From: Vesta saturnalis | Taxonomy: Eukaryota > Arthropoda > Insecta > Coleoptera > Lampyridae | Direction of reading: 5' to 3' | Assembly: GCA_036346205.1 (NCBI GenBank) | Contig: JARFJB010001910.1 | Coordinates: 5,881,501 to 5,945,500 of the forward strand | Length of the DNA stretch: 64,000 nucleotides | Shown: in pieces, positions 46,114-60,231 of the stretch | How the letters are laid out: each line of letters starts with the position of its first letter | Position numbering within the stretch: the stretch's first letter is position 1 | Position numbers and translations under genes: made by a program | Notes under the pieces: generated by a model | What the model saw: the letters and a program-made list of their open reading frames with translations, nothing else | Databases searched by the model: none | What the model was told of the DNA's origin: nothing

Positions 46114-47923
46114 CCATAGCCTTTTAAATATCCCGTTTTCAAGCTTGTCTGTCGATCTGCGGGAGAATTTTCAAAATCATAACAGTTTTGCTGGCAACAA
46201 ACATTAAATCACGGAAAAATAACGGTACTTTTCTTATGTCCGACTACACGAGTATGACCGAGGATATATGAAGTAGCCCCTCCAAAACCTTGAATCAGTT
46301 TAGTTTAGGTTGCTCTTGCTTTCGATTTGTTTAAATGCATCAAAACGTTTAGGGGCAGAAAGTTTGCGTTTTGAGTCCGCTTACAAGGATGAATGGCAAA
46401 AAGTTTGGTTGCAATCTGAAAATTGAGTTGAGTTCCAAAAAGCCATTTTTCTGAGCTATTTAAAGCCAAATTTCTAGTTTTTTAACTACAAAACTTTTTT
46501 CTAAAACATTTTTTTCTAATGAAACTTTTTAAATATTCGGGTTCCTTGAACTTTTGCTGCACCTTGTAGGTTTTAAAGTATCTTAACCGCATGTTTTGTA
46601 AGGTTTTAATACAAAAAGATTATTACTGTTAGGAGCTTCTTATTATAAGAGAGGTTATGATTGATCGGTAGAACTACTCGATGTCCAAAGCAATTTTTTA
46701 TAATTTTTTTTAAAACGTTGCACATCAAAATTTTAGTTATCGAGAGCTCTAGGACACCCGAAAATGAAGCGAATATTCGATTCAGAACTATTCGATCTCG
46801 GAAGTCAAGATAGCACCTTATTTTTAAACTCCAATCCGGAACTCGGAAATAATACCTAAACGAAAAGTCAAAAGTCTATTTCGCGCCAAGTTCAATTTGC
46901 AAATATCATTTTAATAGTGTTTAGTTCAGACATCCTATATACTTACCGACGTGTTGGGTCTATCAACCGGTAAACCTATCCTACCGCCTTGGAACCAATA
47001 TTGTAAATAAACAAAAATGCTCCATGGTGCAAAAATATATTTTCATGAAACAACAGTGTAGGTACACAAACATTGTTCAAACTTCAAGAGCTTTATACGT
47101 TACTATTATTTCAATGTAGTACATCAGTTTCACAATATAAACCACACAAAAGGAGACGGAAAGTTGTAAAAAAATTAATAAATAGTTAAATAAATTCACA
47201 AAGAGACCAAAATGTCAAGCATCATGTGCCCGAAAACAACCAACCAATAAAAAATGATTAAACTACGTATATAAATATCTTACAACCAAGTAAGCATTGT
47301 GCAGTAACAGAAATCTGTTTTTGTTAGTTATGACCGCCCTCTGTTATTTTGGGTGGAAGTAAACTTTTATCTGTTATTGCTTATTCTGTATATTTTCATT
47401 AAATTTATGTATCGTAATGGCAACCATTTATGTATAACATATAAGCCAACAATGAACCTGACCGTTATATAACCTGTCGGGTTTACTTTAGTGCAAGGCA
47501 TACACCTACGTGTTTGGTGCTGCAGGTATTGTATGCGTCTGATTTTTTAGTACTTCATATTTTCTATTGAATTAAAAACAAAATGGATATCCGTAAGGGG
47601 TATGCTCTTGCTTCGAGGTAAAGCGTTCCGTTTTTTACAATTAAAAATTTAGGGGGAAGGATGGAACACAATGTTAAATCCAGATCTATCTCTTATCGAT
47701 TCCCAAATGATCCACACATAGGTTACAATATTTAAACCAACCATCATCCCATCCTACGTGAAGGTATTGTAACACTAGGTTACATCTACAGTGTGTCCAC
47801 GGATTGAGTGCACGTGGGGTGTAAATGACAAAAAATTGTCGAGTTGAAATTTGAGCTTCCGGGAATTAGCCTTGCTTGGTCTTAAACTAAGAAGTTTAAA
47901 AAATTAGTTCAATTAATTAATGT
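46114..47923. other. Spacer, no gene seen
   Basis: No coding or repeat structure recognised. Confidence 0.4.
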
Positions 47924-48739
47924 ACAGGGTGTTTTTACGATGGATTTTCAAAAATTATCAAGAGTAAAGTTCCTTTGTTTTTAAAAATATAAAAAAAAAA
48001 TTACTTAGAAAAGTTGTTCAGAATTAAAATGTATAACAGATTATCAATTTTGAATTTGATCGATCAAATTCTTTGTTATTTTCATAATCACCAAGTACAG
48101 GGTGGGTTTTTTTTCGTTAATATTATAGGGTATAGGCTAAACGGTAAGAGATACAAAAAAACTAAGATACGTGTCCCGTTCTCTTTTTTAGTGTTTAGTT
48201 TAATGCCGCAATCGGATCTACGCTAACTAAATTGGTTTCGAAGATACAGAGTGATTCTCAAAATCTGCCGGTTTTTATTATCTCTTATGACTCGGTTATT
48301 TATGGAGATACAAAAAAAGCTTTGGATACTAAAGTTTTATGACTTTTTACGTTGAATCCAGTGGCGTTCTTAAAAAAAATATAGATGTTTGATTTTTTGA
48401 GATATTATCAAAAGTAGCATTTTCTTAAATGGGACACACTGTATCTGATAATCTCAAAAAACTGCATTTTTTCTTGAGATTGCAACAATATATAACACTT
48501 ACTATTTTGCATTGTCCTAAATAGCTAAAATACTAAAAAAACATTTTTTTTAAGTTGGCGATGGATTTAATCAATTCTTTATTTTATAATAGGTATAATA
48601 AAATTGCAGATAATAACAATAATAAAATATTAATAAACTAAAACAACAACTACAAAAAACAAGAAAAGATTTATAACAACTCAACAGTAATTATTTCAAA
48701 TACTTATATATAACAATTAGCATAGGTGGTTAATCACAA

Positions 48740-48962
48740 AAGGTGCTCAAATTGTCTACCATTCTGCTCGATGCTCTGCTTGTAACTGAACGAGTGGCGC
48801 TATAGATTTGAACATTTGGCACTCTTCCAATGCAATTAATAAAATTTGCTCTGAGTTCTTCTACAGTATTACTTCGGGTTTTATAGACTTCATTTTTGAT
48901 AGATCCCCAAAAATAAAAGTCGCGGGGCGTCAGATCGGGGATTGCTCCATAATTCCCTTACT
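48740..48962 (-). pseudogene. IS630/Tc1-mariner transposase C-terminal fragment
   Basis: The minus strand reads DLTPRDFYFWGSIKNEVYK, then NTVEELRANFINCI and downstream SSRMVDNLSTFC, the usual end of this transposase family with the third catalytic Asp. The rest of the gene is absent. Its 5' side runs straight into the palindrome, whose left arm shares GGGGATTGCTCCATAA with it. Confidence 0.7.
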
Positions 48963-50098
48963 ATTACAAATACGAAAAAATGTCTTATATAAAAATTGTC
49001 CATAGTCATAAACTACACATTTTAAAATTATTTTCAGAAATGGCGGACTTCCTGTTATACCGGAAACTCGTGCCAACTTCGTTATTTAAATAGAACAACC
49101 TATATATTATTACATTTTTGATTTCCTCGTTGAATTTAAAGGTCACTTTAATAACCATACTATGGGTCTACGTCGCATTGCTTCTGAGTTATTTGACATG
49201 TTGTAGAAAAAATGACGTTTGCAGTGCCTCCGTAAACTTTCAATATCTCGAAGACGGATACAGGTAGAGATGTGGCTTTCGTTTTTTACTTCCGAAAAGG
49301 GTACCGCATCATTCTCGTTCATTGCCAAAAAAATTGCTTTTAGAATTCAATAATTTCTATCGCTCCGAAAATAATTTTTTTCAAACATGGATAACTTGAT
49401 TTTTTTAAATGGAACCACCCATATTTTCTTACATCAGCGGATAGGAAATTAAATTTCCTTTCCATATTTTCTTACATCAGCGGATAGGAAATTAAATTTC
49501 CTTTCCATGGATGTAACATTATCGATATTTCGGAGTGATAGTTTTCGAGATATTCAAATTTTTATCTAATTTCAGTTTTCATTGCGCATTGCCGCTGATG
49601 TAAGAAAATATGAGTGGTTCCAGTTAAAAAAATCAAATTATCCATGTTTGAAAAAAAATATTTTCGGAGCGATAGAAATAATTGAATTCCAAAAACAAGA
49701 TTTTTGGAATGAATGAGAATGATGCGGTACCCTTTTCGGAAGTAAAAATCAAAAGCATCTCTCTACCTGTATCCGTCTTCGAGATATTGAAAGTTTTCGG
49801 AGGCACTGCAAACGTCATCTTTTCTACAAAATGTCAAATAACTCAGAAGCAATGCGACGTAGACCCATAGTATGGTTATTAAAGTGACCTTTAAATTCAA
49901 CGAGAAATTCAAAAATGTAATAATATATAGGTTGTTCTATCTAAAATAACAAAGTTGGCATGAGTTTCTGGTATAACCGGAAGTCCACCATTTCTGAAAA
50001 TAATTTTAAAACGTGTAGTTTATTATGACTGTGGACAACTTTTATATAACACATTTTTTCGTATTTGTAATAGTAAGGGACTTATGGAGCAATCCCCG
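48936..50098. repeat. 1.16-kb palindrome (arms of about 500 bp)
   Basis: The left arm 48936-49440 is mirrored by 49592-50098 with few differences (GGGGATTGCTCC; ATAGTATGGTTATTAAAGTG; GGGTACCGCATCATTCTC; AAAATATGGGTGGTTCC in one orientation or the other). The unique centre is about 150 bp. Confidence 0.92.
49420..49505 (+). repeat. 43-bp direct duplication at palindrome centre
   Basis: Two identical 43-bp units (CATATTTTCTTACATCAGCG, then GGAAATTAAATTTCC). Each contains a perfect palindrome, AGGAAATTAAATTTCCT. The duplication is absent from the right arm. Confidence 0.9.
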
Positions 50099-50116
50099 CT
50101 TAAGTGGGCCACCCTG

Positions 50117-51599
<1,483 letters not shown>

Positions 51600-52420
51600 A
51601 ACTCGAAATCAGACCACTATATTATTTTACATACAAGGAATGCCTTATCGTAAATACCTCTGCCAAAAGGGCCCTTGATTTATAAACGAGCTTCAACGCA
51701 CTATTTCGTTTTTGAAAATGGATAAATGTCTGAGGGCAAATAAACAAGGTAACCTCCATTTTCAATTTTGATAATACACGCATGATTTGAAACTAACACC
51801 GATTTCATTTCGTAAGGCAGCTATAGGACCCTGTGTTTTATTTTACACTGCGCTGATCAGTATCATTAGACAGTTATCATAATAATAATATCACTCAAAT
51901 TCGGAAATACCTCTGACTAAAAAGGCCCTAGATTTTATAAACAGGTTTGAACGCACTATTTCGTTTTGAAAACCGTCAAACTCACCAGGGGTAAATAAAC
52001 AAGTTGACTTTCATTTACAATTTTGGTAATACACATGTGATTTGAAACTAACGCCGGTTTCATTGCGTAAGACAACTATAGGCCTCTCTGTTTTTATTTT
52101 AGCCAACGCATTGTCATTAGCCAACCATAATAACAATAATGTCAGTCAAATTATCGTGTAACATTATTGTTGAGTTTTGCATACAGTGATAAAAATATGT
52201 TTTACAACTAAAGCAGTCAAAAAATAGTTATACAACAACAGGTATAACCAAACTTGAAATCAGGGCTCTAGCAATTAAGTAAAGTAAATAAAATGGGTTA
52301 GGGTTAAAATAAAAAACGATCACTTACCGTAGTTGCTGCTGATAATCGCATTGGGAGAACGCATTGACATGGTCACACTCACAGAACACTCAATTTCGGC
52401 GGCTTGTTTATAACTGAATA
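51600..52420 (-). repeat. Repeat module U (inverted copy)
   Basis: The reverse complement matches 28040-28900: GAAATCGGTGTTAGTTTCAA-like, AACGAAATAGTGCGTT and CTTTTTAGTCAGAGGTATTT-like words, twice in tandem. Confidence 0.75.
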
Positions 52421-52559
52421 ATATAAAAGTACTTTGAGGCTTCCGGTAATTATTAGCACAAAGTAATTATTTTCTGAATTTCTCCAATTATGTAACTACA
52501 TAAAAACCTTTCACTATTTAAGTACATCTAAAAACCCCAATTAGCTATTACACGAACAG

Positions 52560-52949
52560 TTGGACTGTCCACGAAAATGGAAATATGATGTTCATGTTCT
52601 TTGCGCGTGTGATTACACTTATTTTTAAAAGCAGACTTGTTTGAGACGTCATCTAGTGGTGTATTTTTAAACTAGTATGTGTTTTCTGTAATGGCAGTTG
52701 ATCACGGCTCTACCTAGTAGTGTATTTTAAAAGCAGATTGTTTGCGACTCCATCTAGTGATGTATTTTTAAACTAGCGAATGTTTTCTGTAATAGAAGTT
52801 GATCGTGCTCGTCTCCCTCGGCTCTATCGTTTCTCTCCTCTCCCCCGTCTCTCTCGTTTCTCACATCTCTCTCGTATCTCGCGTCTCTCTTCCCTCACGC
52901 TTCTCAGGTCTCTCGCGTCTCTCTCACTCGCTCTCCCCCCTCTCTCACG

Positions 52950-52983
<34 letters not shown>

Positions 52984-53470
52984 AACGCGCACACCCCCTA
53001 TACTATGTACAATATTAGGTTAGATTACTATACGCAAAATCTTAGGTTAGATCAATATACGTACAATGTTAGGTTAGATTAATAAACGCACGGTTTTAGG
53101 CTAGGACGCTGGAACTAGTGATGTATTCGTAAACTAGAGAGTATTTTCTGTAATGTGTCCGTCTCATTCGTCTCTCCAGTCTCTTTCTCTCTCTCTTCTC
53201 TCAACTCCTACGGCTCTCTCTCACTCTCTTTCTATCTCTATCTCTCGTCTCCCTCGTCCCCTCGTTTCTTGCATTTAGACAAGGTCAATAAACGCACGGT
53301 TTTTAGGTTAGGGCAATACCCGTGCGCGAGCATTGACCTAACCTAAAAACTGTGCTTTTATTAATCAAGCTTAATATTTCAAGCTTAATATTTCACGTAT
53401 CTTGACCTAACCTAAACGCAAGAAACGAGGGGACATGGGATAGGCAAGAGTTGAGAGAGCGGTGGGAGAC
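52560..53470 (-). repeat. Repeat module W (inverted), CT/CA tracts and TAGGTTAG minisatellite
   Basis: 52567-52700 is the near-exact complement of 27830-27960. 52810-52990 is TCTCTC-rich followed by CACACA/CGCGCA. 53010-53110 has units of about 32 bp built on TTAGGTTAGAT and ATANACGCA. 53290-53350 is a hairpin (CGGTTTTTAGGTTAG and CTAACCTAAAAACTG). Confidence 0.8.
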
Positions 53471-53489
53471 GAGAGACAGAGAGAGAGCT

Positions 53490-54150
53490 CAAACTTTCCT
53501 ATAAGGGGCCAAGCCCCGAGACCAAGTTGCGAAGCCGTACACCTGTCTTACAAGTTAGCGTTAGGGCCCCCTTATTAGAATATATATTCAAATTTATCAC
53601 CATAACCTGTAGAGACTTAAGTACAAATTCAGAGACAAGGGGCAAAACCTCGAGAGAAAGTTGCGTAGCCCTATACTTGTCTTATACGTTAGCATCAGGT
53701 TCCTTATTGGAATATAAATTCAAATTTCCCACCAAGGGGGCTCACGGCAATTCACGAAGACTTCCGAATAAGTTCCGCTCACGGAAGCCCCGAGAGCAAT
53801 TTGAGAAGCCCTACACCTGTCTTACAAGTTAGCAGTAGGCCTCCTTATTAGAATACAAATTCGAATTTCCCCCCAAGGGGATCACCCCTAAACACTCGTC
53901 AAGGGCTAAAAATTCGATCAGAGTTTGAAAATCACACACGAAAAGAAGCCGACTCCCAGCCAAAAGGTAATTAGGGGTAAAAATACCATTGTGGGTTGAA
54001 AATTCTGTCTAGGGTTGAAGATTCTATCTAGGGGTTGAAAATCGACCCCGAAAAGAAGCCATGGGGGTGAGAAATGGGCACTACCACGTGGACATGACTT
54101 TCCCCCACCGCTGATGACGTTAGGGGCCAGAATGGCCCCCTTCTACTCAT
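53490..54150 (+). repeat. Repeat module V (direct relative to 37110 copy)
   Basis: Three tandem units of about 130-150 bp with AAGTTGCGAAGCC, CTGTCTTACAAGTTAGC and CTTATTAGAATA, then GGGTTGAAAATCGACCCCGA words shared with 38000-38340. Confidence 0.8.
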
Positions 54151-54879
54151 GATGGTTTGTATTCATTTGAAATGTCCTCAAAATATGCCAGGAATACGTT
54201 TTGTCGGTGGCGTTTTTTGCCTTTGCTCATATTTCGGGAGTACAACATACTTCTACATCATTTTCGCTAGACATCTTCTCAACTAAAATTTACAATAATA
54301 AGCAGATAAGAACATTTTCGCTTAAAATTTAATAACCAAATGACGATTTTGATCATACTAAATTGAATTCACAGTTGTCAAACATCAACTGCCAGTCGTC
54401 CGAGGCGCACTTTATTTTGTTATCCAATTTAGGCCTACTGTTTAAATTCTAAAACCGTACTTTTGTTTTATATATCGCGCATGTTAAATTGGTGAATTTT
54501 AGGTACACACTACTCAAAAGTCTTGGAGCTTTCAAACAACAACCCAATGAAAGCCTACACCTTGGGGTACATGGTAGACCAATTAATTTTTTTTATTAAC
54601 TGTTTGGGAATTAAAAACAAATTATTTATAGATAACACATTTTTTACCTTGTTTTTTTAAGCAAAAGTATTTATAACACTTGTTTTAATAACGTTTTTTG
54701 AATTCTAATTGGACTACCATATAGCCTAAGCTACTCTTTACAAGTGGTACAAATTTCAGAACTGTAGGTCAAAAATTGCCTGAGCATCATGAACCTAAAC
54801 TTAAAATTTTATAATTTACGGGAAATCGCATTTTAAAGTAAGTCGATTTGAAATTATTGATTTTAAATTTACTTACTTA
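54151..54879. other. Spacer, no gene seen
   Basis: Nothing recognised; it may hold the non-coding end of the Mutator element next to it. Confidence 0.4.
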
Positions 54880-56446
54880 TTAAAATAGGCCTGGTCCATA
54901 GTCATGGTTGTCTTTCTGACTCTCTTCATTTTCCATTTTCTTCTTTAGCTGTCTTTTCTTTATCCTAGCTTTTTTTTTGTGATAGCGAGTACTGCTGTCT
55001 CAGCTTTGTAAATTCTGAATCGCTCGATTGTCTTCAGGCCCTCAATTGTATTTGAGCTCAATATACAATCTAAATGCTTTAGAACAGAGCCGTTGGCTAT
55101 ATTTTCATCATTGAAAGTCAGTACAACAACAGCCACCCCTAATTTCAACGAATTTCAATACAAATTCTGTTTTAGGCACGCGTTTCCAAATTATGCTGTT
55201 GAAGGATTCATTTGGGTTTTGCGTTTGGCCATGTAGACGTTTTTCAATAGCTTTGGTTTAGCCAGGTCCTTATATGTAGGTTTTATGGCTAGTAAAACTG
55301 GATCTGGCAAGGAGTTTTTGTGAGTGTAAGCTGATTCAATTCTACAGCTTTGTTGTACTGGGACCAGCTGTCTTTACCTTTCGAACAAATCTGATGTAGT
55401 GGATTGTCATCGGTGGACAGCTTGTGGAAATAAGTAGACCACACAGCTCTTATCATACTTTGTAAATTGTTGCAATTCCTTCTAATTGCTAAGCCACAAT
55501 AGTTTTGAAGCTTGTCAATAGTTGCATCTGTTAGTCTACGTTTTCTTCTTATAGAATTACCATCTGACAATTTTTGGTCTCTCATATTTTTGCACAACGC
55601 TCGCAATCGACTTCCCATCCCTTTTGGATGTGTCCAACACATTCCATTTTTTCAATCTTGTAATCTCCATAAGGTTTATCTTCTACCACACTAGCAAATG
55701 CTTTGGAGTCTCCATTCCCGAGATACTTTGTATACATGACACCTCTTGTTTCCACCGATCTTCGAGAAATGTTGATTGTACCAGCAGACTCCATCCCCCC
55801 ACCTGACCCTTTGAAGTTAGATTTACAGTCATGGGGATGATTTTCATTTTTACAAACATGGCAAAATTTTGTCAGGCACTCATAGTCAACAATTTTACCG
55901 GTATCAAAGCTCCAACTTTCATAGATTCCTGTGAAACATTTTCAACTGCTGGAGAGACCATATTTGAAATTCTAGTGAATTTTTGAGACGGTGAAGATGC
56001 GTCCAACATCGCACATAGTATTCCATCTCCGGCGTAACCCTTGCTATGGAACGTAACCCGTAAACCATCCGTACCTTTACCTCATAGGCTTTAGATGGCA
56101 GTTGTATTGAATTACAAAAAGGTGTTTTAGCATCACAGTTATCACACTGTAATGTATAACTCATAGCAAGACCTCGCCTAGATTTATTTTCTTCAAACAA
56201 CATCTTACCTTTCAGCAAACACGTGATTCAACCAAAACTTTTTGTAGCAATTCCAAATTAAAAATTGAATGGCCCTTGGAATTGTCATCAATATCAGTTT
56301 TACTTACATCAAACTTAGTTTCTGGAATTTTCTTTCTCGATGCACTAACATACTTTTTCTTCTCTAAGTCAGACTCAAGCATAGAATCATCTGCATTCTT
56401 ATTTCCATGAAAACGTCTTTTGTCAAACCTTTTTATTCTATGCATA
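54880..56446 (-). pseudogene. Mutator-like transposase pseudogene
   Basis: ATG at 56446. The N-terminus is MHRIKRFDKRRFHGNKN, then FNLELLQKVLVESRVC; after a shift near 56215 come RGLAMSYTLQCDNCD and SKAYEVKVRMVYGLRSIA. A segment of about 50 residues holding the first catalytic Asp is missing before GKIVDYECLTKFCHVC (near 55880). Then come GGGMESAGTINI, TKYLGNGDSKAF, PYGDYKIEKMECVGH, a shift near 55618, MGSRLRALCK, LTDATIDKLQNYCGLAIR, STDDNPLHQIC, and, past 55260, HGQTQNPNESFNSIIWKRVP and the basic C-terminus ending YGPGLF at 54880. This order is the insect 'Mutator-like transposase domain' protein. It has at least three frameshifts plus the deletion. It is a different lineage from NOF. Confidence 0.9.
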
Positions 56447-56755
56447 ATTTAATTCGCTGTACAATTGGATGAAACACAGAACAATAACTATAAATTAGTA
56501 TAAAGACTAATAACCGAAAAGAACTAACCTCAAACTAAACTCTCACAACACATGTTTACATAAACAATACCAGCTGACAGACTATTTCATAGACTTATTA
56601 CAGTAAGATATCTGAAAACCAGGTTAGCCAACATTACCCTCCATTCCATCTAAAACAAAATTATATGAGTTGTGTGAAATAGTACCCACAACAGGGAATC
56701 GTGTAAACAGTAATCGTGATATTGCTTATGTTTTAACAATTTACAATTTTTTTTT

Positions 56756-56794
56756 ATTGTATTAACGTATTCAGCAAGTTTTCCTGAACATGTA

Positions 56795-56848
<54 letters not shown>
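56756..56848 (-). repeat. Inverted fragment of the 400-bp satellite plus (TA)n
   Basis: TTGTATTAACGTATTCAGCA and CAGGAAAACTTGC (inverted) match the first 45 bp of the satellite at 60231, again directly next to a TA tract (56797-56848). Only this junction part is present. Confidence 0.85.
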
Positions 56849-56851
<3 letters not shown>

Positions 56852-58383
56852 GCATTTACCATCAATCTGGCTACACTTTGCAAAGTGGCGTCTGTATATG
56901 GACGCCAGATTACAATCCTTAATAATTTTCTTGGTATGAGTGTTAGAGAAGCACCGTTGATAAAAGACAATTCTGATAGAATACTATAATACTCATTCTC
57001 AGTATGGGGCCCATTCCATACTCCTACGTTGAGATTTTTAAAACTAGTCGACGCCAAAATCGTGTAATTCGTAAAATTGTATACAAACTTAGTTCAGCAC
57101 TTTGCCGTCACGGCGCTATTTCTAAATATACTTTTATTGTATTTATTCTGTACATTTACAATCTTTCATGCGTCTTTAAATGGCAACACTGTAAAACCAA
57201 TTCCTAATATTCTTTCTTATTTAATTTGAAGTAATTTCATATTTACGGTCTACAGCCTTCTGGCGTCATTCTACCTAGATATACAATTGATATTACTTAA
57301 CATCATTATGAACTCACACATGCATTATTTTGTAAATCATTCTGAAGTCATATATTAACATATATACATACTGTTTATTCTAAGCAAGATTAGCTACCTC
57401 ATGCACCTCAAATACACCATTCTATGTACACACCCAGAAAATAATAAAATTTACAGATAAATGTAAAAAATTAAAAATGCAAATTGGTTAATATGTTTTA
57501 CAGTTTGGCATAGGTAGATAACTACGACGGTTGTTTGTATTAGTAATTTTGCTTGGGGCACCCAGTTGATTCGAACGTTACCAGATGATATAATCCAATG
57601 CAAAATTTACTTATTATTAACAGTTGAGATGACATTATTACCCTTATTTTAAAAGGGTGACTTTTTAAATCGCATTTCGATTCGCTTCTATATTTGTGTG
57701 TGTACAAATATAAAAATCCGTTTAAAATTAATTAAATAACTTTGTACGCCAAATTCATAGTTTTAATCGACACTTCATAGATTTAATTTTGAATTAGTAT
57801 TTGTTTCAATTCTTAGAGGTAGATAGTTTAACCGAAAGTTTTACCGCGAAGTATATTCATCCTTGGATTTTGCTTAGTAAACCTCTGACGAACTGCAGAA
57901 TGTAGATTAAGAAACAAGTGTCTTAATTTTGAATTACGTAGTAACTTGTTACGATGAGACCGTTTATTTATCAAAATTATTTTTTTTAGTGCGACCAAGT
58001 TAAATTAGTACCGTTTAGGGCATTTAGAAACCAGTTCTATTATTAACCTCGTGTCTGCGCATGCGCGCGTCTGTGCTTGTGCGTCAGTACATGTGCAAGC
58101 ATGGGTGCATGTGTGTTTATCGTTTATCAGAACGTCCATGTTGCTGGCGTATTTGTACTTTTAGAACTAAAGTTGAGTACTTTGCTTTATACTCAGAGAG
58201 GTATAATGAGTACGACACCCATCCATGTCCATAAACAGCACTACTAGTTCCTAATAATAGGGCGACACACAATGCTTCCACTGAACCTGTATCACCTGTT
58301 GAAAATTTTATTGACTTTCAAAAGGCGGGGTTTTATGCAAGGCTGCTCTACATCTAATTCACTATACTTAAAAACGAATGTAC
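56849..58383. other. Spacer, no gene seen
   Basis: AT-rich; a short alternating GT/GC-rich patch (TGCGCATGCGCGCGTCTGTG) near 58055. No coding signal. Confidence 0.4.
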
Positions 58384-59233
58384 GAAAAAGGTCACGGACA
58401 ATTGGTCGCGCGAAAAATGTCGCGCACATTTGAACGCACATCAAAAGGCCGCCAGCGAAAAAGGTCGCGGACAAATGATCGCGTGAGAAAATGTCGCGTA
58501 GAAAATATAACTATTAAACATTCCTCCACATTTTATCCAGGTTAGGACTGGCAGTTAATAACTGCCATGTTTAAAAGTTTTTTTATGTTTTCATATTTTA
58601 TGATTTTTTTTTTTTTTTGTTGGTTCTTGCTTTTCTGCTTTTTATATTTGTACCTCGAAGTTATGAGCAACCGCCCTTAAATACTCCTAATGTGGATGAT
58701 TGACATATTATTGACAAATAGTTTTCTGTCGCTGCGCCGTATCTTTACAAATTTTTTTGAGTGGCTGTTCGTTTCCAGCTATGTAGTGTTCAATTTTCAA
58801 ACAATGTAAACTTTCCTCTTTCTTTAACGAATTGATAAATTTCTACAAATTTAGATGTGCTGCATTTAATATAGAGGAAACACTATTGTGCCATCCTTCT
58901 GCAGAATAGTTTGTATATGGTATGACTTCCTCTATGAATTCAAAACAATTACAAAGATTTCTTGAAAACTGCGGTTGTCGTCTCTGGTGTCGTCGATCCA
59001 AACGATCTATACACTCACCTTCAAATTTAGAGTGTACTGAGTGAAATCAACGCCGCGTCGCAGTGTTCCAGTCTGGTATTTAGATAATTGTTAACAAAAA
59101 TTTAAATTTTTTAGTGCCACCATTTGTCCGCGATCTTTTTTCGTCGGCGCCCTTTTTTCGCTGGCGATATTTTGAGGCGCGCTCAAATGTGCGCGACAAT
59201 TTTTCGCGTGACCAATTGTCGGCGATCTTTTTT
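58384..59233 (-). mobile_element. Mutator-type (MULE) deletion derivative with GTCGCGGACAATTGGTCGCG ends
   Basis: The arms 58384-58500 and about 59120-59233 are inverted copies rich in GTCGC, CGGACAATTGG and GCGCACATTTGA words. Between them is the C-terminal end of a transposase on the minus strand. The total is about 850 bp. No clear 9-bp duplication was found. Confidence 0.75.
58670..59040 (-). pseudogene. MULE transposase C-terminal remnant
   Basis: The minus strand reads GECIDRLDRRHQRRQPQF, then IPYTNYSAEGWHNSVSSIL, KFINSLKKEESLHC, AGNEQPLKKICKDT and EYLRAVAHNF. The (N/S)xAEGWH box carries the final catalytic Glu of Mutator-type transposases found with FLYWCH zinc fingers in arthropods. 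Two or three in-frame stops interrupt it, and everything upstream of this box has been deleted. Confidence 0.78.
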
Positions 59234-59589
59234 AGCGACACCTTAGCAAACATCCACGCCTAAAACAGGTTCGAACCAGGGACTTTCTTTGGATTGAATG
59301 GTGATGAAGATATTATAATTTTTAAATAACTAAAAAAGTGGAGAAAATAAATTCATCAAATTGTTTGTCTGATAATTAAAGTGGTTGAAATAGGCTGATT
59401 GTACCAAACTCAAAATTCTAGTACGCACCCATTATTCACTGCTTTCCTGTACTTTACCCTTACTTGATAAATGTATCTCTTCTACATTGGGAGCTATTTA
59501 AATAACATAAGTATTGTATTGATTTTATTTGAACATATATGAATAGACCTTGACGCTCATATGCTGTAATAATAACAATATGTATATCT

Positions 59590-60165
59590 TTAACTAAGAC
59601 GTCAAAATGATCGGCTAGTTCTTTGGTGATAGAACATATATTTTCGAATTAGATGAAAGCAGACCTAAAACTGATTGCACATAAACTATGAATTGCAATA
59701 TGTAGACGCCAATATGTTTGCAACAAGAACATTGTGTATATTTTAAACTAAGACGCCAAAATGAAACATTCATAAAATTTTTGGATAATATGAAAGCAGA
59801 CGTCAAACTGGTTGCTCACAAACTATTAATATAAAATATATTGACGCCTAAATGTTTGCTACAACAACATTATGTATATTCTAATCCGAGATGCCAAAAT
59901 GATTGCTTTGTTACATTAAGAGGGCATGCAACGCAGCAAGACGCCGTAATGATTTTTAGTGCAGTACTTTAATGTACGGGTTCCAGAATGATTGTCAAAC
60001 GTACAAAAATTATGTATATAGTAAAAAAAAAGCTAGAAACATATGGAATAGACCATAGAACTTAGAAAAAAATGCTGATCTATATACTTCAATAAAATAT
60101 CAGAGAATACGTCTTGTTCTAGGTGACGCCAAATTAAGGAATTACGTACGGACGCAATAATGATT
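59590..60165 (+). repeat. Minisatellite of about 46-bp period (GACGCCAAAATGATTG)
   Basis: The word GACGCCAAAATGATTG or close variants starts at 59598, 59662, 59705, 59752, 59799, 59843, 59889, 59940 and about 59980, and again at 60125 and 60151. Steps are mostly 43-51 bp. A higher-order step of about 140-150 bp is suggested by AGATGAAAGCAGAC / ATATGAAAGCAGAC. No coding. Confidence 0.8.
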
Positions 60166-60167
60166 GC

Positions 60168-60172
<5 letters not shown>

Positions 60173-60228
<56 letters not shown>
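60173..60228. repeat. (TA)n microsatellite
   Basis: TA tract leading into the satellite array. Confidence 0.97.

Positions 60229-60231
<3 letters not shown>

Noticed and set aside
52780..53082. Open frames rich in Leu/Ser/Arg and His-Thr
   Set aside because: They arise from the TCTC and CACA simple-sequence tracts of module W, not from a gene.
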